From Polaromonas sp. (GTDB taxonomy: Bacteria; Pseudomonadota; Gammaproteobacteria; Burkholderiales; Burkholderiaceae_C), in the NCBI RefSeq assembly GCF_029945685.1, contig NZ_JAQSDA010000011.1:33026-97025 (forward strand): a stretch of DNA of 64,000 nt. Reading direction: 5' to 3'. This document shows positions 1-8,259 of this stretch, piece after piece; the stretch's first letter is position 1, and each line of letters opens with the position of its first letter. Under the pieces are notes generated by a model. It saw nothing but the letters and a program-made list of their open reading frames with translations, made no database searches and was not told the DNA's origin. The translations under genes and the position numbers were made by a program.

Positions 1-27
1 GAGCAGCACAAGGCCCTGTTTGCCTGA
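1..27 (+). CDS. C-terminal end of an upstream gene (partial)
   Basis: The window opens in an in-frame run of eight codons (EQHKALFA) closed by TGA at 25-27. A hairpin follows directly, as expected at the end of a gene. Too little remains to name the protein. The reading is tentative because eight open codons can occur by chance. Confidence 0.3.
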   Translation, partial: EQHKALFA

Positions 28-32
28 AGCCT

Positions 33-60
33 GACGGCCCGGCGATTGGCCGTCCTGATT
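33..60. terminator. Hairpin between convergent gene ends
   Basis: GACGGCC at 33-39 pairs perfectly with GGCCGTC at 48-54 across an 8-nt loop. The T-run after it is weak (CTGATTT). It sits between the end of the upstream plus-strand gene and the end of the minus-strand exporter gene, so it may serve both. Confidence 0.45.
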
Positions 61-981
61 TCAGGGGCGTGTTTTTTCCGGCAGCGTGGCCAGCGCCACA
101 CCTGCCAGCGCGAGTGCAAAAGCGCCCAGCTGCGCCGCACCCACGGATTCCCCGAGCACGCCCACGCCGACCAGCGCCGCGCTGACCGGCAGCATCACGG
201 TGAAGACCCCGGCCTGGCTGGCGGGCACGCCTTTGAGGCCCGTCATCCACAGCCACACGGTCCAGACGCTGGCGGCCAGCGCATAAAACAGCAGCAGCAG
301 CCAGCTGCCGGGCGCCACCGCGGCAAAGTCGAAACCCCAGGCCATCCACAGGCCCAGTGGCGTGACCAGTGCAAAGCCCCACAGGTTGATCAGTGCGGTG
401 ATGCGTTTGGGGCCGAGCGCACCGGTGAGTTTTTTGCCGATCACCGCATAAGCGGCTTCGCAGAGCACGGCGCCGACCAGCAGCAGGTGGCCCAGCCACG
501 CCCGGCTGGATGCCAAATTGGCCTCCAGCCCTTTCTGGTCCTGCGCAGGCAGCTCTGTTTTTGATAGCGAAACAAGCATGATGCCGAAGACCGCGCAGGC
601 GATGGCCAGCGCGACCCGGGGACGGATGCGCTCGCCGAGAAAGACCCGGCTCAGCACCGCCACCGCGGCCGGGATGGCCGCCATGATGACGCCGGCCGCC
701 ACCGCGCTGCTCAGGCTCACACCGAACAGCATGCAGATCGAAAACAGGAAATTGCCGAGGAAGGATTCGAGGAACACCAGCTGCCGGGTCTGCCGCGTCA
801 TCGGGGCTTCCCCGGCCGGTTTTTTGAGCCAGTGCAGCATGGCTGCCCCGCCGATGCCAAAACGCAGCCAGGCCAGCAGAAAAACCGGGAAAACCGCGAC
901 CAGCGGTTTGGACAGCGCGACATAACTGCCGACCAGGGACATGCTGAGCGCCAGGCAGGCGTAGGCCACAATGCGGTTCAT
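61..981 (-). CDS. EamA/DMT-family membrane transporter
   Basis: A 306-residue, very hydrophobic protein with about ten predicted membrane helices arranged as two EamA halves, the plan of drug/metabolite exporters (RhaT/YdcZ type). It should sit in the inner membrane and export a small metabolite; the substrate cannot be told. The start is ATG at 981, giving a first helix at once (MNRIVAYACLALSM). An odd hydrophilic stretch of about 19 residues (roughly 138-156, SKTELPAQDQKGLEANLAS) lies between the two halves and is encoded by a copy of the interspersed repeat described at 513-569, so the loop appears to derive from a repeat insertion that kept the frame. The gene stands alone, converging on the upstream gene. 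Confidence 0.85.
   Translation of the reverse strand: MNRIVAYACLALSMSLVGSYVALSKPLVAVFPVFLLAWLRFGIGGAAMLHWLKKPAGEAPMTRQTRQLVFLESFLGNFLFSICMLFGVSLSSAVAAGVIMAAIPAAVAVLSRVFLGERIRPRVALAIACAVFGIMLVSLSKTELPAQDQKGLEANLASSRAWLGHLLLVGAVLCEAAYAVIGKKLTGALGPKRITALINLWGFALVTPLGLWMAWGFDFAAVAPGSWLLLLFYALAASVWTVWLWMTGLKGVPASQAGVFTVMLPVSAALVGVGVLGESVGAAQLGAFALALAGVALATLPEKTRP
513..569 (-). repeat. Interspersed palindromic repeat, copy inside EamA gene
   Basis: Read on the minus strand this is CGCTATCAAAAACAGAGCTG, then a CCTGCGCAGG core, AAAGGGCTGGAGGCC and AATTT. It matches the family seen between genes elsewhere (for example 51064-51125 and 55853-55900): GCTAT...AT/AGCTGCTTGCGC...AAGGGCTAGAGGCC. Here it lies wholly inside the open frame and is translated as part of an inter-helix loop. 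Confidence 0.7.
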
Positions 982-1118
982 TCCACCGGGTTTTCCGTAA
1001 AGGGTGAGCGGCCGCTGCGGCTGCCGTCAGCGCGTCGGCTGCCGGGGCGGCGCAGAGTCCAGGATGCTTGTTCTTTCAGCTTGCTTGTTCTTCTTGCCCG
1101 AAATCATGCCTTACTTTC

Positions 1119-1553
1119 ATGCCTGAACCGACACCACCCCCCGCCAGCCGCCATGTTTTTGTCTACGGTACGCTGCGCCGCGGCGATGTACGCGACATCA
1201 CGCGGCTGCGTCCGGCGCCACAGTTTGTCGGCATGGCCGGCGTGGCCGGTGTGCTTTACGACCTGGGGCCTTACCCGGGCGTGGTGCTGGGCGGTTCGGC
1301 ACGCGTGACCGGCGAGGTTTACGCCATCAGCGCCGAGCTCGAGCGCCAGCTCGATGTCATCGAGGAAGTCTGGCCGCAGCAGACCGGCGAGTACCGCAAG
1401 CAGACGGTGGGGGTGCAGCTGGACCGGCCGCTGGCCTCGTCCGGGGCGGTAGCGCTGGACTGCCTGGTTTATGAAATCAACCCGGCTCGTACAGCAGGCA
1501 AGCCGCTCATCATGGGCGGCGACTGGCTCGAACACCTTGGGCAGCGTTCCTGA
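1119..1553 (+). CDS. Gamma-glutamylcyclotransferase-like (AIG2/GGCT) protein
   Basis: A 144-residue protein of the AIG2/GGCT fold. The N-terminal VYGTLRRG motif (about residues 12-19) is the family's substrate-binding loop. The central stretch (VYAISAELERQLDVIEE) contains the acidic residue that normally acts as the catalytic Glu. Such enzymes cyclise gamma-glutamyl compounds to 5-oxoproline; the true substrate here is unknown. I chose ATG at 1119 because translation from a TTG at 1068 would add a non-family tail (FFQLACSSCPKS). It is preceded by the divergent EamA gene. Confidence 0.8.
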   Translation: MPEPTPPPASRHVFVYGTLRRGDVRDITRLRPAPQFVGMAGVAGVLYDLGPYPGVVLGGSARVTGEVYAISAELERQLDVIEEVWPQQTGEYRKQTVGVQLDRPLASSGAVALDCLVYEINPARTAGKPLIMGGDWLEHLGQRS

Positions 1554-1932
1554 AACAGTCGATGGCGGGAGAGGGGGGGACGGACCCGGACCAGCCCCGT
1601 TTTCCGCTGGCCTGGCCGTCCTTTGTCCACAGCGATGAATGGGATGAACGCCCAGTCCTTGATTTCATGATCCGGTAAAAGATTTCCGTATTATGAAATT
1701 TAAAAATGCTGCAGCGCAGTAATATTTCTCAATACAAGAAAATACTTTTCATATATTGAAATATTGTGAAAAGACCGATGATTTCATTAAGAATAAATTT
1801 TATCTTATATAAGACATAAGAGCTTCACAAAGTCTTGTAGAAGACTTAAAGTTGATTCCAGAGCAAACAGCAAGGGCATGGATAGTGCATGGCTGCTTGC
1901 CCCGCCATTTTTTCAACTTCCGGAGTGACCTC
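1554..1932 (+). promoter_or_regulatory. AT-rich control region upstream of aceA
   Basis: This 379-bp gap has no credible gene. From about 1665 to 1860 it is strikingly AT-rich compared with its flanks. It holds three inverted repeats: CTTTTCA 1745-1751 with TGAAAAG 1767-1773; the perfect palindrome TCTTATATAAGA 1803-1814; and AAGTCTT 1830-1836 with AAGACTT 1841-1847 around a 4-nt loop. Position and symmetry suggest regulator binding sites and the aceA promoter, as expected for a carbon-source-controlled glyoxylate gene. No regulator can be named from the sequence. Confidence 0.5.
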
Positions 1933-3252
1933 ATGCCACAGACCCTCACTGAACAACTGAGCCGCGAACAGCAAATCGCCGCCCTCGAAAAAGACTGGGC
2001 GACCAATCCCCGCTGGAAAGGCATCAAGCGCGGTTACAGCGCTGCCGACGTGATCCGCCTGCGCGGTTCCTTCCCGATCGAGTACACGCTGGCGCGCCGC
2101 GGTGCCGAAAAGCTCTGGGACCTGGTCAACACCGAGCCCTACGTCAACTGCCTGGGCGCGCTGACGGGCGGCCAGGCCATGCAGCAGGTAAAAGCCGGCG
2201 TGAAAGCCATCTATCTGTCGGGCTGGCAAGTCGCTGCTGACAACAACAGCTACTCGTCCATGTACCCCGACCAGTCGCTGTACCCGGTCGACTCCGTGCC
2301 ACAGGTGGTTGAGCGCATCAACAACACCTTCCGCCGTGCCGACGAAATCCAGCACTCCAAGGGCATCGATGCCGGCGACAAGGGCTACATCGACAACTTC
2401 GCGCCCATCGTGGCCGATGCAGAAGCCGGCTTCGGCGGCGTGCTCAACGCGTTCGAACTGATGAAGGCCATGATCAAGTCCGGCGCTGCCGGCGTGCACT
2501 GGGAAGACCAGCTGGCCTCCGTGAAGAAATGCGGCCACATGGGCGGCAAGGTGCTGGTGCCGACGGTGGAAGCCAACCAGAAACTGATCGCCGCGCGCAT
2601 GGCTGCCGACGTCTGCGGCGTGCCCACCCTGGTGATTGCCCGCACCGATGCGGAAGCCGCCGACCTGCTGACCAGCGACTACGACGAGAACGACAAGCCT
2701 TTCCTGACCGGCGAGCGCACCTCCGAAGGCTTCTACAAGACCAAAAAGGGCATCGACCAGGCGATCAGCCGCGCGATTGCCTACGCCCACTACGCCGACC
2801 TGGTGTGGTGCGAAACCGGCACGCCTGACCTGGCGTTTGCCAAGAAGTTTGCCGATGCCGTGCACAAGGTGCACCCCGGCAAGATGCTGGCCTACAACTG
2901 CTCGCCCTCGTTCAACTGGAAGAAAAACCTGGACGATGCAACCATCGCCAAGTTCCAGAAAGAGCTGGGCGCCATGGGTTACAAGTACCAGTTCATCACG
3001 CTCGCCGGCATCCATTCCATGTGGTACAACATGTTCGATCTGGCCCAGGACTACGTCAAGCGCGGCATGTCGGCCTATGTCGAGAAGGTGCAGGAGCCCG
3101 AGTTCGCAGCACGCGAGCGCGGCTACACCTTTGTGTCGCACCAGCAGGAAGTGGGCACCGGCTACTTCGACGAAGTGACCACCGTGATCCAGGGCGGCAA
3201 GTCCAGCGTGACCGCGCTGACCGGCTCGACCGAAGAAGAGCAGTTCCACTGA
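1933..3252 (+). CDS. aceA: Isocitrate lyase
   Basis: Cleaves isocitrate to glyoxylate and succinate, the first step of the glyoxylate shunt, in the cytoplasm. The protein is 439 residues, the usual length of the short bacterial form (E. coli AceA is 434). The active-site loop [10 protein letters not shown] is present with the catalytic Cys at residue 200, and so is the SPSFNW signature. The open frame extends upstream to 1852, but the family N-terminus ([15 protein letters not shown]) begins at ATG 1933, preceded by GGAGTGAC. It is a single-gene unit with a strong terminator after it. Malate synthase is not in the window. Confidence 0.97.
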   Translation: MPQTLTEQLSREQQIAALEKDWATNPRWKGIKRGYSAADVIRLRGSFPIEYTLARRGAEKLWDLVNTEPYVNCLGALTGGQAMQQVKAGVKAIYLSGWQVAADNNSYSSMYPDQSLYPVDSVPQVVERINNTFRRADEIQHSKGIDAGDKGYIDNFAPIVADAEAGFGGVLNAFELMKAMIKSGAAGVHWEDQLASVKKCGHMGGKVLVPTVEANQKLIAARMAADVCGVPTLVIARTDAEAADLLTSDYDENDKPFLTGERTSEGFYKTKKGIDQAISRAIAYAHYADLVWCETGTPDLAFAKKFADAVHKVHPGKMLAYNCSPSFNWKKNLDDATIAKFQKELGAMGYKYQFITLAGIHSMWYNMFDLAQDYVKRGMSAYVEKVQEPEFAARERGYTFVSHQQEVGTGYFDEVTTVIQGGKSSVTALTGSTEEEQFH

Positions 3253-3293
3253 ACTGACCATTCCTGAACACCGCCGCTTCCAGGCGGCTGCGG

Positions 3294-3329
3294 CCCGGCC
3301 GGCGCCCTGTGCGCCAGCCGGGTTTTTTT
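3294..3329 (+). terminator. Rho-independent terminator of aceA
   Basis: CCCGGCCGGCGC at 3294-3305 pairs with GCGCCAGCCGGG at 3311-3322 (one mismatch, 5-nt loop), followed by seven T at 3323-3329. It lies 41 bp after the aceA stop. Confidence 0.9.
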
Positions 3330-3435
3330 ATGGGCTCGGGCCTGGCGTGGTCTGTCCCGGTCCTGCCGGCCGAAGCTGCCGTAAAATAACCCCATGCAAT
3401 CAATCAAACTGGAAACAGGAAGGATAGTCCGGGTT

Positions 3436-3489
3436 ATGACACCGCGAACTACGATCACGCCTCCAGTTTGGAGTCAACCCGGGCGCTAG
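3436..3489 (+). CDS. Candidate Thr-rich leader peptide of thrS
   Basis: The 17-codon ORF reads MTPRTTITPPVWSQPGR and stops at TAG 3487-3489. Four of its first eight residues are Thr (2, 5, 6, 8). A purine-rich site AGGAAGGA (3417-3424) lies upstream, with a slightly long spacing of 11 nt. An in-frame ATG at 3394 would extend it by 14 codons but has no ribosome binding site. A Thr cluster before a terminator and a threonyl-tRNA synthetase gene is what a ribosome-mediated attenuator needs; compare the known pheM leader of E. coli pheST. No expression evidence is available. Confidence 0.45.
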   Translation: MTPRTTITPPVWSQPGR

Positions 3490-3502
3490 CCGCATCCCCT
3501 GG

Positions 3503-3530
3503 TGATTTTTAGCTACTCAATAGATAGCAA
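3503..3530. repeat. Interspersed palindromic repeat, core only
   Basis: Contains TAGCTACTCAATAGATAGCA, the AGCTAY...ATAGC palindrome that forms the core of the window's main repeat family. It lies within the thrS leader between the leader ORF and the terminator. Confidence 0.5.
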
Positions 3531-3552
3531 CCCTCCATCCCCATCCATTTCC

Positions 3553-3582
3553 AAGCGCGGCAGTTTCCGCGCTTTTTTGTTT
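3553..3582 (+). terminator. thrS: Intrinsic terminator (attenuator) just before thrS
   Basis: AAGCGCGG at 3553-3560 pairs perfectly with CCGCGCTT at 3567-3574 around a CAGTTT loop, followed by a T-rich run. No gene ends in the 300 bp before it, so its natural role is to end leader transcripts ahead of thrS. Confidence 0.85.
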
Positions 3583-3599
3583 TTCAGAGCCTGCCCACC

Positions 3600-5507
3600 A
3601 TGATCAAAATTACGCTGCCAGACGCTTCGATCCGCGAATTTCCCGAACCCGTGACGGTGGCCGAGGTCGCTGCCTCCATCGGCGCCGGCCTGGCCAAGGC
3701 CGCGCTGGGCGGCAAGGTCAACGGCAAGGTGGTGGACACCAGCTACCTGATTTCTGCAGACAGCCCGCTGGCCATCATCACCGCCAAGGACCCGGAAGGC
3801 CTGGAGGTGATCCGCCACTCGACCGCCCACCTGCTGGCCTACGCCGTCAAGGAGCTGTTTCCGGATGCCCAGGTCACCATCGGTCCGGTGATCGAAAACG
3901 GCTTTTTCTATGACTTTTCGTACAAGCGCCCCTTCACGCCTGAAGACCTGACGGCCATCGAAAAGAAGATGACCGAGCTGGCGGCCAGGGACGAGCCAGT
4001 GACACGCCGCGTGCTGCCGCGCGACGAGGCCGTGGCTTATTTCAAGGAGCAGGGCGAGCACTACAAGGCAGAGATCGTTGCCAGCATCCCGGCCAACGAA
4101 GACGTGTCGCTGTACCGCGAGGGCAAGTTCGAAGACCTGTGCCGCGGCCCGCACGTGCCGAGCACCGGCAAGCTGAAGTTTTTCAAGCTCATGAAGCTGG
4201 CCGGTGCCTACTGGCGCGGCGACCACCACAACGAGATGCTGCAGCGCATCTACGGCACGGCTTGGGCGACCAAGGACGAGTTGCAGCAATATCTGCTGAT
4301 GCTGGAAGAAGCGGAAAAACGCGACCACCGCAAGCTGGGCCGTGAGCTCGACCTGTTTCACATCGACGACCATGCGCCCGGCCTGGTGTTCTGGCACCCC
4401 AAGGGCTGGACGGTGTGGCAGGGCGTCGAGCAGTACATGCGCAAGGTCTACCAGGACAACGGCTACCTGGAAGTCAAGGGCCCGCAGGTCATCGACAAGA
4501 CGCTGTGGGAAAAGACCGGACACTGGGACAAGTACCGCGACAACATGTTCACGACGGAGAGCGAAAAACGCGAATACGCGCTCAAGCCGATGAACTGTCC
4601 CGGCCACATCCTGATTTTCAAGCAGGGCATCAAGAGCTACCGCGACCTGCCGCTGCGTTACGGCGAGTTCGGCCAGTGCCACCGCAATGAGCCTTCGGGC
4701 GGCCTGCACGGCATCATGCGCGTGCGCGGCTTCACGCAGGATGACGGTCACATTTTCTGCACCGAAGAGCAGATCCTCAAGGAATGCGTCGACTACACGA
4801 CCTTGCTGCAGAAGGTCTACACCGACTTCGGCTTCAAGAACATCATCTACAAGGTGGCTACGCGGCCCGAGGCGCGCATTGGTTCCGACGAAAGCTGGGA
4901 CAAGGCCGAACACGCGCTGATGGAAAGCCTGCGCGCCTCCGGGTGCGAGTTCGAGATCGCGCCCGGCGACGGCGCTTTTTACGGCCCGAAGATCGAATAC
5001 ACGCTGAAAGACGCGATTGGCCGCCAGTGGCAGTGCGGCACCATGCAGGTTGATTTTTCGATGCCGGAGCGGCTCGATGCCGAATACGTGGGCGAGGACG
5101 GCGCCCGGCACCGGCCGGTGATGCTGCACCGGGCCATCGTTGGCAGCCTGGAGCGTTTTATCGGGATTTTGATCGAGGAACATGCCGGTGCATTGCCCAC
5201 CTGGCTCGCGCCGGTGCAGGTTTCGGTGCTCAATATCACCGATGCGCAGGCCGATTACTGTCGTGAAATAGCTAAAAGGCTTCAAAATCAAGGGCTTAGG
5301 GTCAATCTTGATCTGCGCAACGAGAAAATTACGTATAAAATACGCGAGCACTCGATGCAAAAGCTGCCTTACATCCTTGTCGTAGGCGACAAGGAGAAGG
5401 AAGCCGGCGCAGTTGCCGTGCGCGCCCGGGGTAACAAAGACCTTGGCGTCATGTCACTCGAAGCCTTTGCCCAAACAATTGCTTCTGACATTACCCAAAA
5501 AGCCTGA
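3600..5507 (+). CDS. thrS: Threonyl-tRNA synthetase
   Basis: Charges tRNA-Thr with threonine in the cytoplasm. It is 635 residues (E. coli 642). An N-terminal TGS domain (about 1-60) is followed by the editing domain, whose [11 protein letters not shown] motif carries the HxxxH signature, then the class II catalytic core and the C-terminal anticodon-binding domain. The zinc and Thr-binding residues are present: Cys333 in MNCPGH, His384 in DDGHIF and His510 in [11 protein letters not shown] 3600 has only a weak ribosome binding site (CAGAGC). It heads the thrS-infC-rpmI-rplT-pheST block. Codons around 5264-5345 are unusually AT-rich for this gene although the protein sequence there is conserved. 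Confidence 0.98.
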   Translation: MIKITLPDASIREFPEPVTVAEVAASIGAGLAKAALGGKVNGKVVDTSYLISADSPLAIITAKDPEGLEVIRHSTAHLLAYAVKELFPDAQVTIGPVIENGFFYDFSYKRPFTPEDLTAIEKKMTELAARDEPVTRRVLPRDEAVAYFKEQGEHYKAEIVASIPANEDVSLYREGKFEDLCRGPHVPSTGKLKFFKLMKLAGAYWRGDHHNEMLQRIYGTAWATKDELQQYLLMLEEAEKRDHRKLGRELDLFHIDDHAPGLVFWHPKGWTVWQGVEQYMRKVYQDNGYLEVKGPQVIDKTLWEKTGHWDKYRDNMFTTESEKREYALKPMNCPGHILIFKQGIKSYRDLPLRYGEFGQCHRNEPSGGLHGIMRVRGFTQDDGHIFCTEEQILKECVDYTTLLQKVYTDFGFKNIIYKVATRPEARIGSDESWDKAEHALMESLRASGCEFEIAPGDGAFYGPKIEYTLKDAIGRQWQCGTMQVDFSMPERLDAEYVGEDGARHRPVMLHRAIVGSLERFIGILIEEHAGALPTWLAPVQVSVLNITDAQADYCREIAKRLQNQGLRVNLDLRNEKITYKIREHSMQKLPYILVVGDKEKEAGAVAVRARGNKDLGVMSLEAFAQTIASDITQKA

Positions 5508-5528
5508 TTTCTGCCACATTTGTGAATG

Positions 5529-5585
5529 ATTTTGGCCTGCCGTCCTTGCTGGGTGGGCGCAAGCCGCTATAGCTTTTATAGCAAA
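5529..5585 (-). repeat. Interspersed palindromic repeat between thrS and infC
   Basis: On the plus strand it runs TTTGGCCTGCC, then GGGCGCAAGCCGCTATAGCT and TTTATAGCAAA. This is the reverse orientation of the family consensus. It ends 4 nt before the infC ribosome binding site. Confidence 0.65.
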
Positions 5586-5603
5586 CGTTAAAGGATTAGA
5601 ACC

Positions 5604-6212
5604 ATCGCTACTGAATTTCGTGACCGCCGCCACCGCGAAGAACGCAAGCATCGCTTGAACCGTGAAATCATGGCCCCCGAAGTACGTCTGACCGGGCCGG
5701 ACAACGAGCCTCTGGGTGTTGTCAGCATTACGGAAGCCTTGCGTCTCGCCGGTGAATATGACGTGGATCTGGTTGAGATCTCTCCCACGGCGGTACCGCC
5801 GGTGTGCAGATTGATGGACTACGGCAAATTCAAGTACGCCGAGCAGAAAAAGGCCGCGGACGCGAAATCCAAGCAGAAGGTGATCGAGGTCAAGGAAATC
5901 AAGTTCCGGCCCGGCACCGACGATGGTGACTACAACATCAAATTGCGCAACATCAAGCGCTTTTTGGAAGAAGGCGACAAGTGCAAGATCACCTTGCGCT
6001 TTCGCGGTCGCGAAATAACGCACCAGGAACTGGGTCTGGCCCTGCTGGCGCGGATCCGCGACGAGTTGGCGGATTTGATTCTGGTGGAGCAGTTTCCCAA
6101 GCTCGAAGGCCGGCAGATGGTCATGATGATCGCGCCGGGCAAGAAGAAGGTGGCTGCCAAGCCCGCAGCGGCGCCCGCGGAAGCGGCGCCGGCTGCATCG
6201 ACAGGCGCCTGA
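5604..6212 (+). CDS. infC: Translation initiation factor IF-3, ATC start
   Basis: Binds the 30S subunit, prevents 50S joining and checks the start codon. Homologous sequence begins well upstream of the first ordinary start: codons 5604-5654 encode [17 protein letters not shown], a family-like basic N-terminus, followed by [12 protein letters not shown]. No ATG, GTG or TTG precedes it in frame after the stop at 5589. ATC at 5604 has AAAGGA (5590-5595) at 8 nt, so it is the best start. E. coli infC uses AUU, and the rare codon lets IF-3 repress its own synthesis; the same logic fits here. The product is 202 residues with an Ala/Pro/Lys-rich C-terminal tail beyond the usual 180. Confidence 0.93.
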   Translation: MATEFRDRRHREERKHRLNREIMAPEVRLTGPDNEPLGVVSITEALRLAGEYDVDLVEISPTAVPPVCRLMDYGKFKYAEQKKAADAKSKQKVIEVKEIKFRPGTDDGDYNIKLRNIKRFLEEGDKCKITLRFRGREITHQELGLALLARIRDELADLILVEQFPKLEGRQMVMMIAPGKKKVAAKPAAAPAEAAPAASTGA

Positions 6213-6451
6213 GGGCGGCTGTCGCCGACAAGGAGTTCAACCTGCGGGTGGTTTCACCGGCGGGTTTTTCGGGGGTGTGAAAGCATCTCCGGTGAAGGCA
6301 GGGAAATCCTGCCTTTGCAAAGGTGGCAGGCGTCAAACCCCGCCACCAACAAGCGGCGAATTAAACACTCGCCACTACAAGTGGCTCGGGGCCATCAAGT
6401 CTGCGGAAGGTTCGCAGCGCCTCACGAGCACAAATGAAAAGGAGCATTTAC
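6213..6451 (+). promoter_or_regulatory. infC-rpmI intergenic leader with two hairpins
   Basis: The 239-bp gap holds two stem-loops. CCTGCGGGTG 6241-6250 pairs with CACCGGCGGG 6255-6264 and is followed by TTTTT, a terminator-like form. AAGGCAGG 6295-6302 pairs perfectly with CCTGCCTT 6308-6315. In other bacteria L20 represses rpmI-rplT through leader RNA at this place; whether these stems are an L20 site is not shown. Confidence 0.45.
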
Positions 6452-6655
6452 ATGCCCAAAATGAAGACCAAGAGCAGCGCGAAGAAACGTTTTCGCGTTC
6501 GTCCAGGTGGTACCGTCAAGCGCGGCCAAGCCTTCAAACGTCACATCCTGACCAAGAAGACCACCAAGAACAAACGCCACCTGCGTGGTGCAGTTGCTGT
6601 CCATGAGACCAATATGGGTCACATGGCACAGATGCTGCCCGGCATGGGCATTTAA
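6452..6655 (+). CDS. rpmI: 50S ribosomal protein L35
   Basis: A 67-residue, strongly basic protein of the large subunit. The sequence [16 protein letters not shown] and the C-terminal MLPGMGI-type ending are typical of L35. I chose ATG 6452 over the in-frame ATG at 6434 because AAAAGGAG lies just before it and the family starts with MPKMKT. It is followed after 25 bp by rplT, the usual two-gene unit. Confidence 0.96.
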   Translation: MPKMKTKSSAKKRFRVRPGGTVKRGQAFKRHILTKKTTKNKRHLRGAVAVHETNMGHMAQMLPGMGI

Positions 6656-6680
6656 TTAACGACGAACAAGGAGTACTCAC

Positions 6681-7040
6681 ATGCCTCGCGTCAAACGTGG
6701 TGTAACGGCTCGCGCCCGCCACAAAAAAGTTCTCGCCCTTGCAAAAGGTTTCCGCGGCCGCCGCGGCAATGTCTATCGGATCGCCAAAGAAGCGGTGATG
6801 AAGGCCGGGCAATATGCCTACCGTGACCGCCGTAACAAAAAGCGCGTGTTCCGCCAGTTGTGGATTGCGCGTATCAACGCTGCCAGCCGCTCATTCGGCA
6901 TGACCTACAGCCAGTTTGCCAACGGTCTGAAAAAAGCCGGTATCGAGATCGACCGCAAGGTTCTCTCCGATATGGCGATTCACGACAGCGCTGCTTTTGG
7001 CGCCATCGTGGAGCAGGTCAAGGCCAAGCTTGCTGCTTGA
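6681..7040 (+). CDS. rplT: 50S ribosomal protein L20
   Basis: A 119-residue basic protein needed early in assembly of the large subunit, and known in other bacteria as the repressor of its own operon. The opening [20 protein letters not shown] is the family signature. The start ATG is preceded by AAGGAG at good spacing. It is cotranscribed with rpmI; a terminator lies before pheS. Confidence 0.97.
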   Translation: MPRVKRGVTARARHKKVLALAKGFRGRRGNVYRIAKEAVMKAGQYAYRDRRNKKRVFRQLWIARINAASRSFGMTYSQFANGLKKAGIEIDRKVLSDMAIHDSAAFGAIVEQVKAKLAA

Positions 7041-7057
7041 TTTTTGAGGGGCATTCA

Positions 7058-7104
7058 GCTATTGAATTGATAGCTGGTTGCGCACAAAAGACGGGGGCCA
7101 GAGC
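7058..7104 (+). repeat. Interspersed palindromic repeat after rplT, merged with a terminator
   Basis: Begins GCTATTGAATTGATAGCTGG and continues TTGCGCACAAAAGACGGGGG, close to the family consensus in plus orientation. Its distal GGGCCAGAGC segment is also the 5' arm of the terminator at 7095-7130, so this copy forms part of a working-looking terminator. Confidence 0.7.
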
Positions 7105-7130
7105 TTGAAAAGGCTCTGGCCCTTTTTCTT
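7095..7130 (+). terminator. Rho-independent terminator of rpmI-rplT
   Basis: GGGCCAGAGC 7095-7104 pairs perfectly with GCTCTGGCCC 7113-7122 across an 8-nt loop and is followed by TTTTTCTT. It separates rplT from pheS. No Phe-rich leader ORF is visible between it and pheS, so a pheM-type attenuator is not supported. Confidence 0.9.
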
Positions 7131-7187
7131 TGTCCGGGCGGCTGGCGAAGGCAGCGTCCGGACTGGTTTGTCAATCACAAGAAATAT

Positions 7188-8240
7188 ATGAACGAACTCG
7201 ATGTCCTGGTGGATTCGGCCAAAACCAGCTTTGCGCAGGCCGTCACGCCCGCCGATCTGGAAAATGCCAAGGCGCAGTTCCTCGGCAAATCCGGCCGCAT
7301 CACGGAGCTGATGAAGGGCCTGGCAGCGCTGCCCGTGGAAGAGAAAAAATCACGCGGCGCCGCCATCAACCTGGCCAAGCAGGCTATCGAAGCCGCGCTG
7401 ACCGCGCGCCGGCAGGCACTGGCAGACGCCGAACTGCAGGTGCAGCTCAAGGCCGAGGCGCTGGACGTCTCGCTGCCGGGCCGCCAGCGGCCCAGCGGCG
7501 GCCTGCATCCGGTGTCGCTCACGCTCGAGCGCATCGAGGCGATCTTTGGCTCCATGGGTTTCGATGTGGCCGAGGGCCCGGAAATTGAAACCGACTGGTT
7601 CAACTTCACCGCTCTGAACACGCCCGAAGACCATCCGGCGCGTTCCATGCACGACACGTTTTATGTGGAAGGCGGCACCGAAGCCGCGCCCAACCTGCTG
7701 CGCACACACACCAGCCCGATGCAGATCCGTTACGCGGTGCAGCATGTCAAGAAACACCGCGCGCTGATTGACGCCGGCGGCGTGATGCCCGAGATCCGCG
7801 TGATCGCGCCGGGCCGCACTTACCGGGTGGACAGCGACGCCACGCACTCGCCGATGTTTCACCAGTGCGAGGGCCTGTGGATAGGCCAGAACGTCAGCTT
7901 CAAGGACCTGAAGGTGGTTTTCACCGACTTCTGTCGCACCTACTTTGAGTCCAACGATCTGGTGCTGCGCTTTCGCCCCAGCTTTTTCCCCTTCACCGAG
8001 CCCAGCGCCGAGATCGACATCCAGTTCCAGACCGGTCCGCTGGCGGGTCGCTGGCTGGAAGTCGCCGGTTCCGGCCAGGTGCACCCGACGGTGGTGCGCA
8101 ACATGGGGCTGGACCCCGAACACTACATCGGTTTTGCTTTCGGCATGGGGCCAGACCGGCTGACCATGCTGCGTTACGGCGTCAACGACTTGCGGCTGTT
8201 CTTCGACGGTGATCTGCGTTTCCTGTCGCAATTCCAGTAA
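7188..8240 (+). CDS. pheS: Phenylalanyl-tRNA synthetase, alpha subunit
   Basis: The catalytic subunit of the alpha2-beta2 enzyme that charges tRNA-Phe. It is 350 residues (E. coli 327). An N-terminal coiled-coil (about 1-90) binds tRNA. The class II motifs are present, including [12 protein letters not shown] and the [14 protein letters not shown] motif 3 near the C-terminus. ATG 7188 follows CACAAGAAATAT, a weak ribosome binding site. pheT begins 19 nt after its stop. Confidence 0.97.
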   Translation: MNELDVLVDSAKTSFAQAVTPADLENAKAQFLGKSGRITELMKGLAALPVEEKKSRGAAINLAKQAIEAALTARRQALADAELQVQLKAEALDVSLPGRQRPSGGLHPVSLTLERIEAIFGSMGFDVAEGPEIETDWFNFTALNTPEDHPARSMHDTFYVEGGTEAAPNLLRTHTSPMQIRYAVQHVKKHRALIDAGGVMPEIRVIAPGRTYRVDSDATHSPMFHQCEGLWIGQNVSFKDLKVVFTDFCRTYFESNDLVLRFRPSFFPFTEPSAEIDIQFQTGPLAGRWLEVAGSGQVHPTVVRNMGLDPEHYIGFAFGMGPDRLTMLRYGVNDLRLFFDGDLRFLSQFQ

Positions 8241-8259
8241 CCCATCAGGCTTTATAAAA

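Larger units (their letters stand above)
3382..3599 (+). promoter_or_regulatory. thrS leader with candidate attenuation structures
   Basis: The leader begins near a possible -10 box TAAAAT (3382-3387). It holds a short ORF rich in Thr codons (3436-3489), two long-range pairings that enclose it, and a terminator (3553-3582) ending only 18 nt before the thrS ATG. Pairings seen by eye: CAAACTGG 3405-3412 with CCAGTTTG 3463-3470; CCGGGTT 3429-3435 with AACCCGG 3476-3482; and a weaker GCGCT 3483-3487 with AGCGC 3554-3558 in the terminator's 5' arm. A ribosome stalled on the Thr codons would block the first two and could free the third. The mechanism is inference. Confidence 0.5.

Noticed and set aside
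1846..3261. Long antisense open frame opposite aceA
   Set aside because: Same cause as above: codon-bias shadow of isocitrate lyase with no domain or ribosome binding site.
3513..5360. Very long open frame antisense to thrS (over 600 codons)
   Set aside because: It lies entirely opposite a conserved essential gene; its sequence is His/Val/Leu-rich without recognisable domains, as expected from GC-rich codon bias on the reverse strand.
7041..7187. pheM-like leader peptide before pheS
   Set aside because: No short ORF with Phe codons is present; the terminator follows directly after rplT and the sequence is largely a repeat copy.
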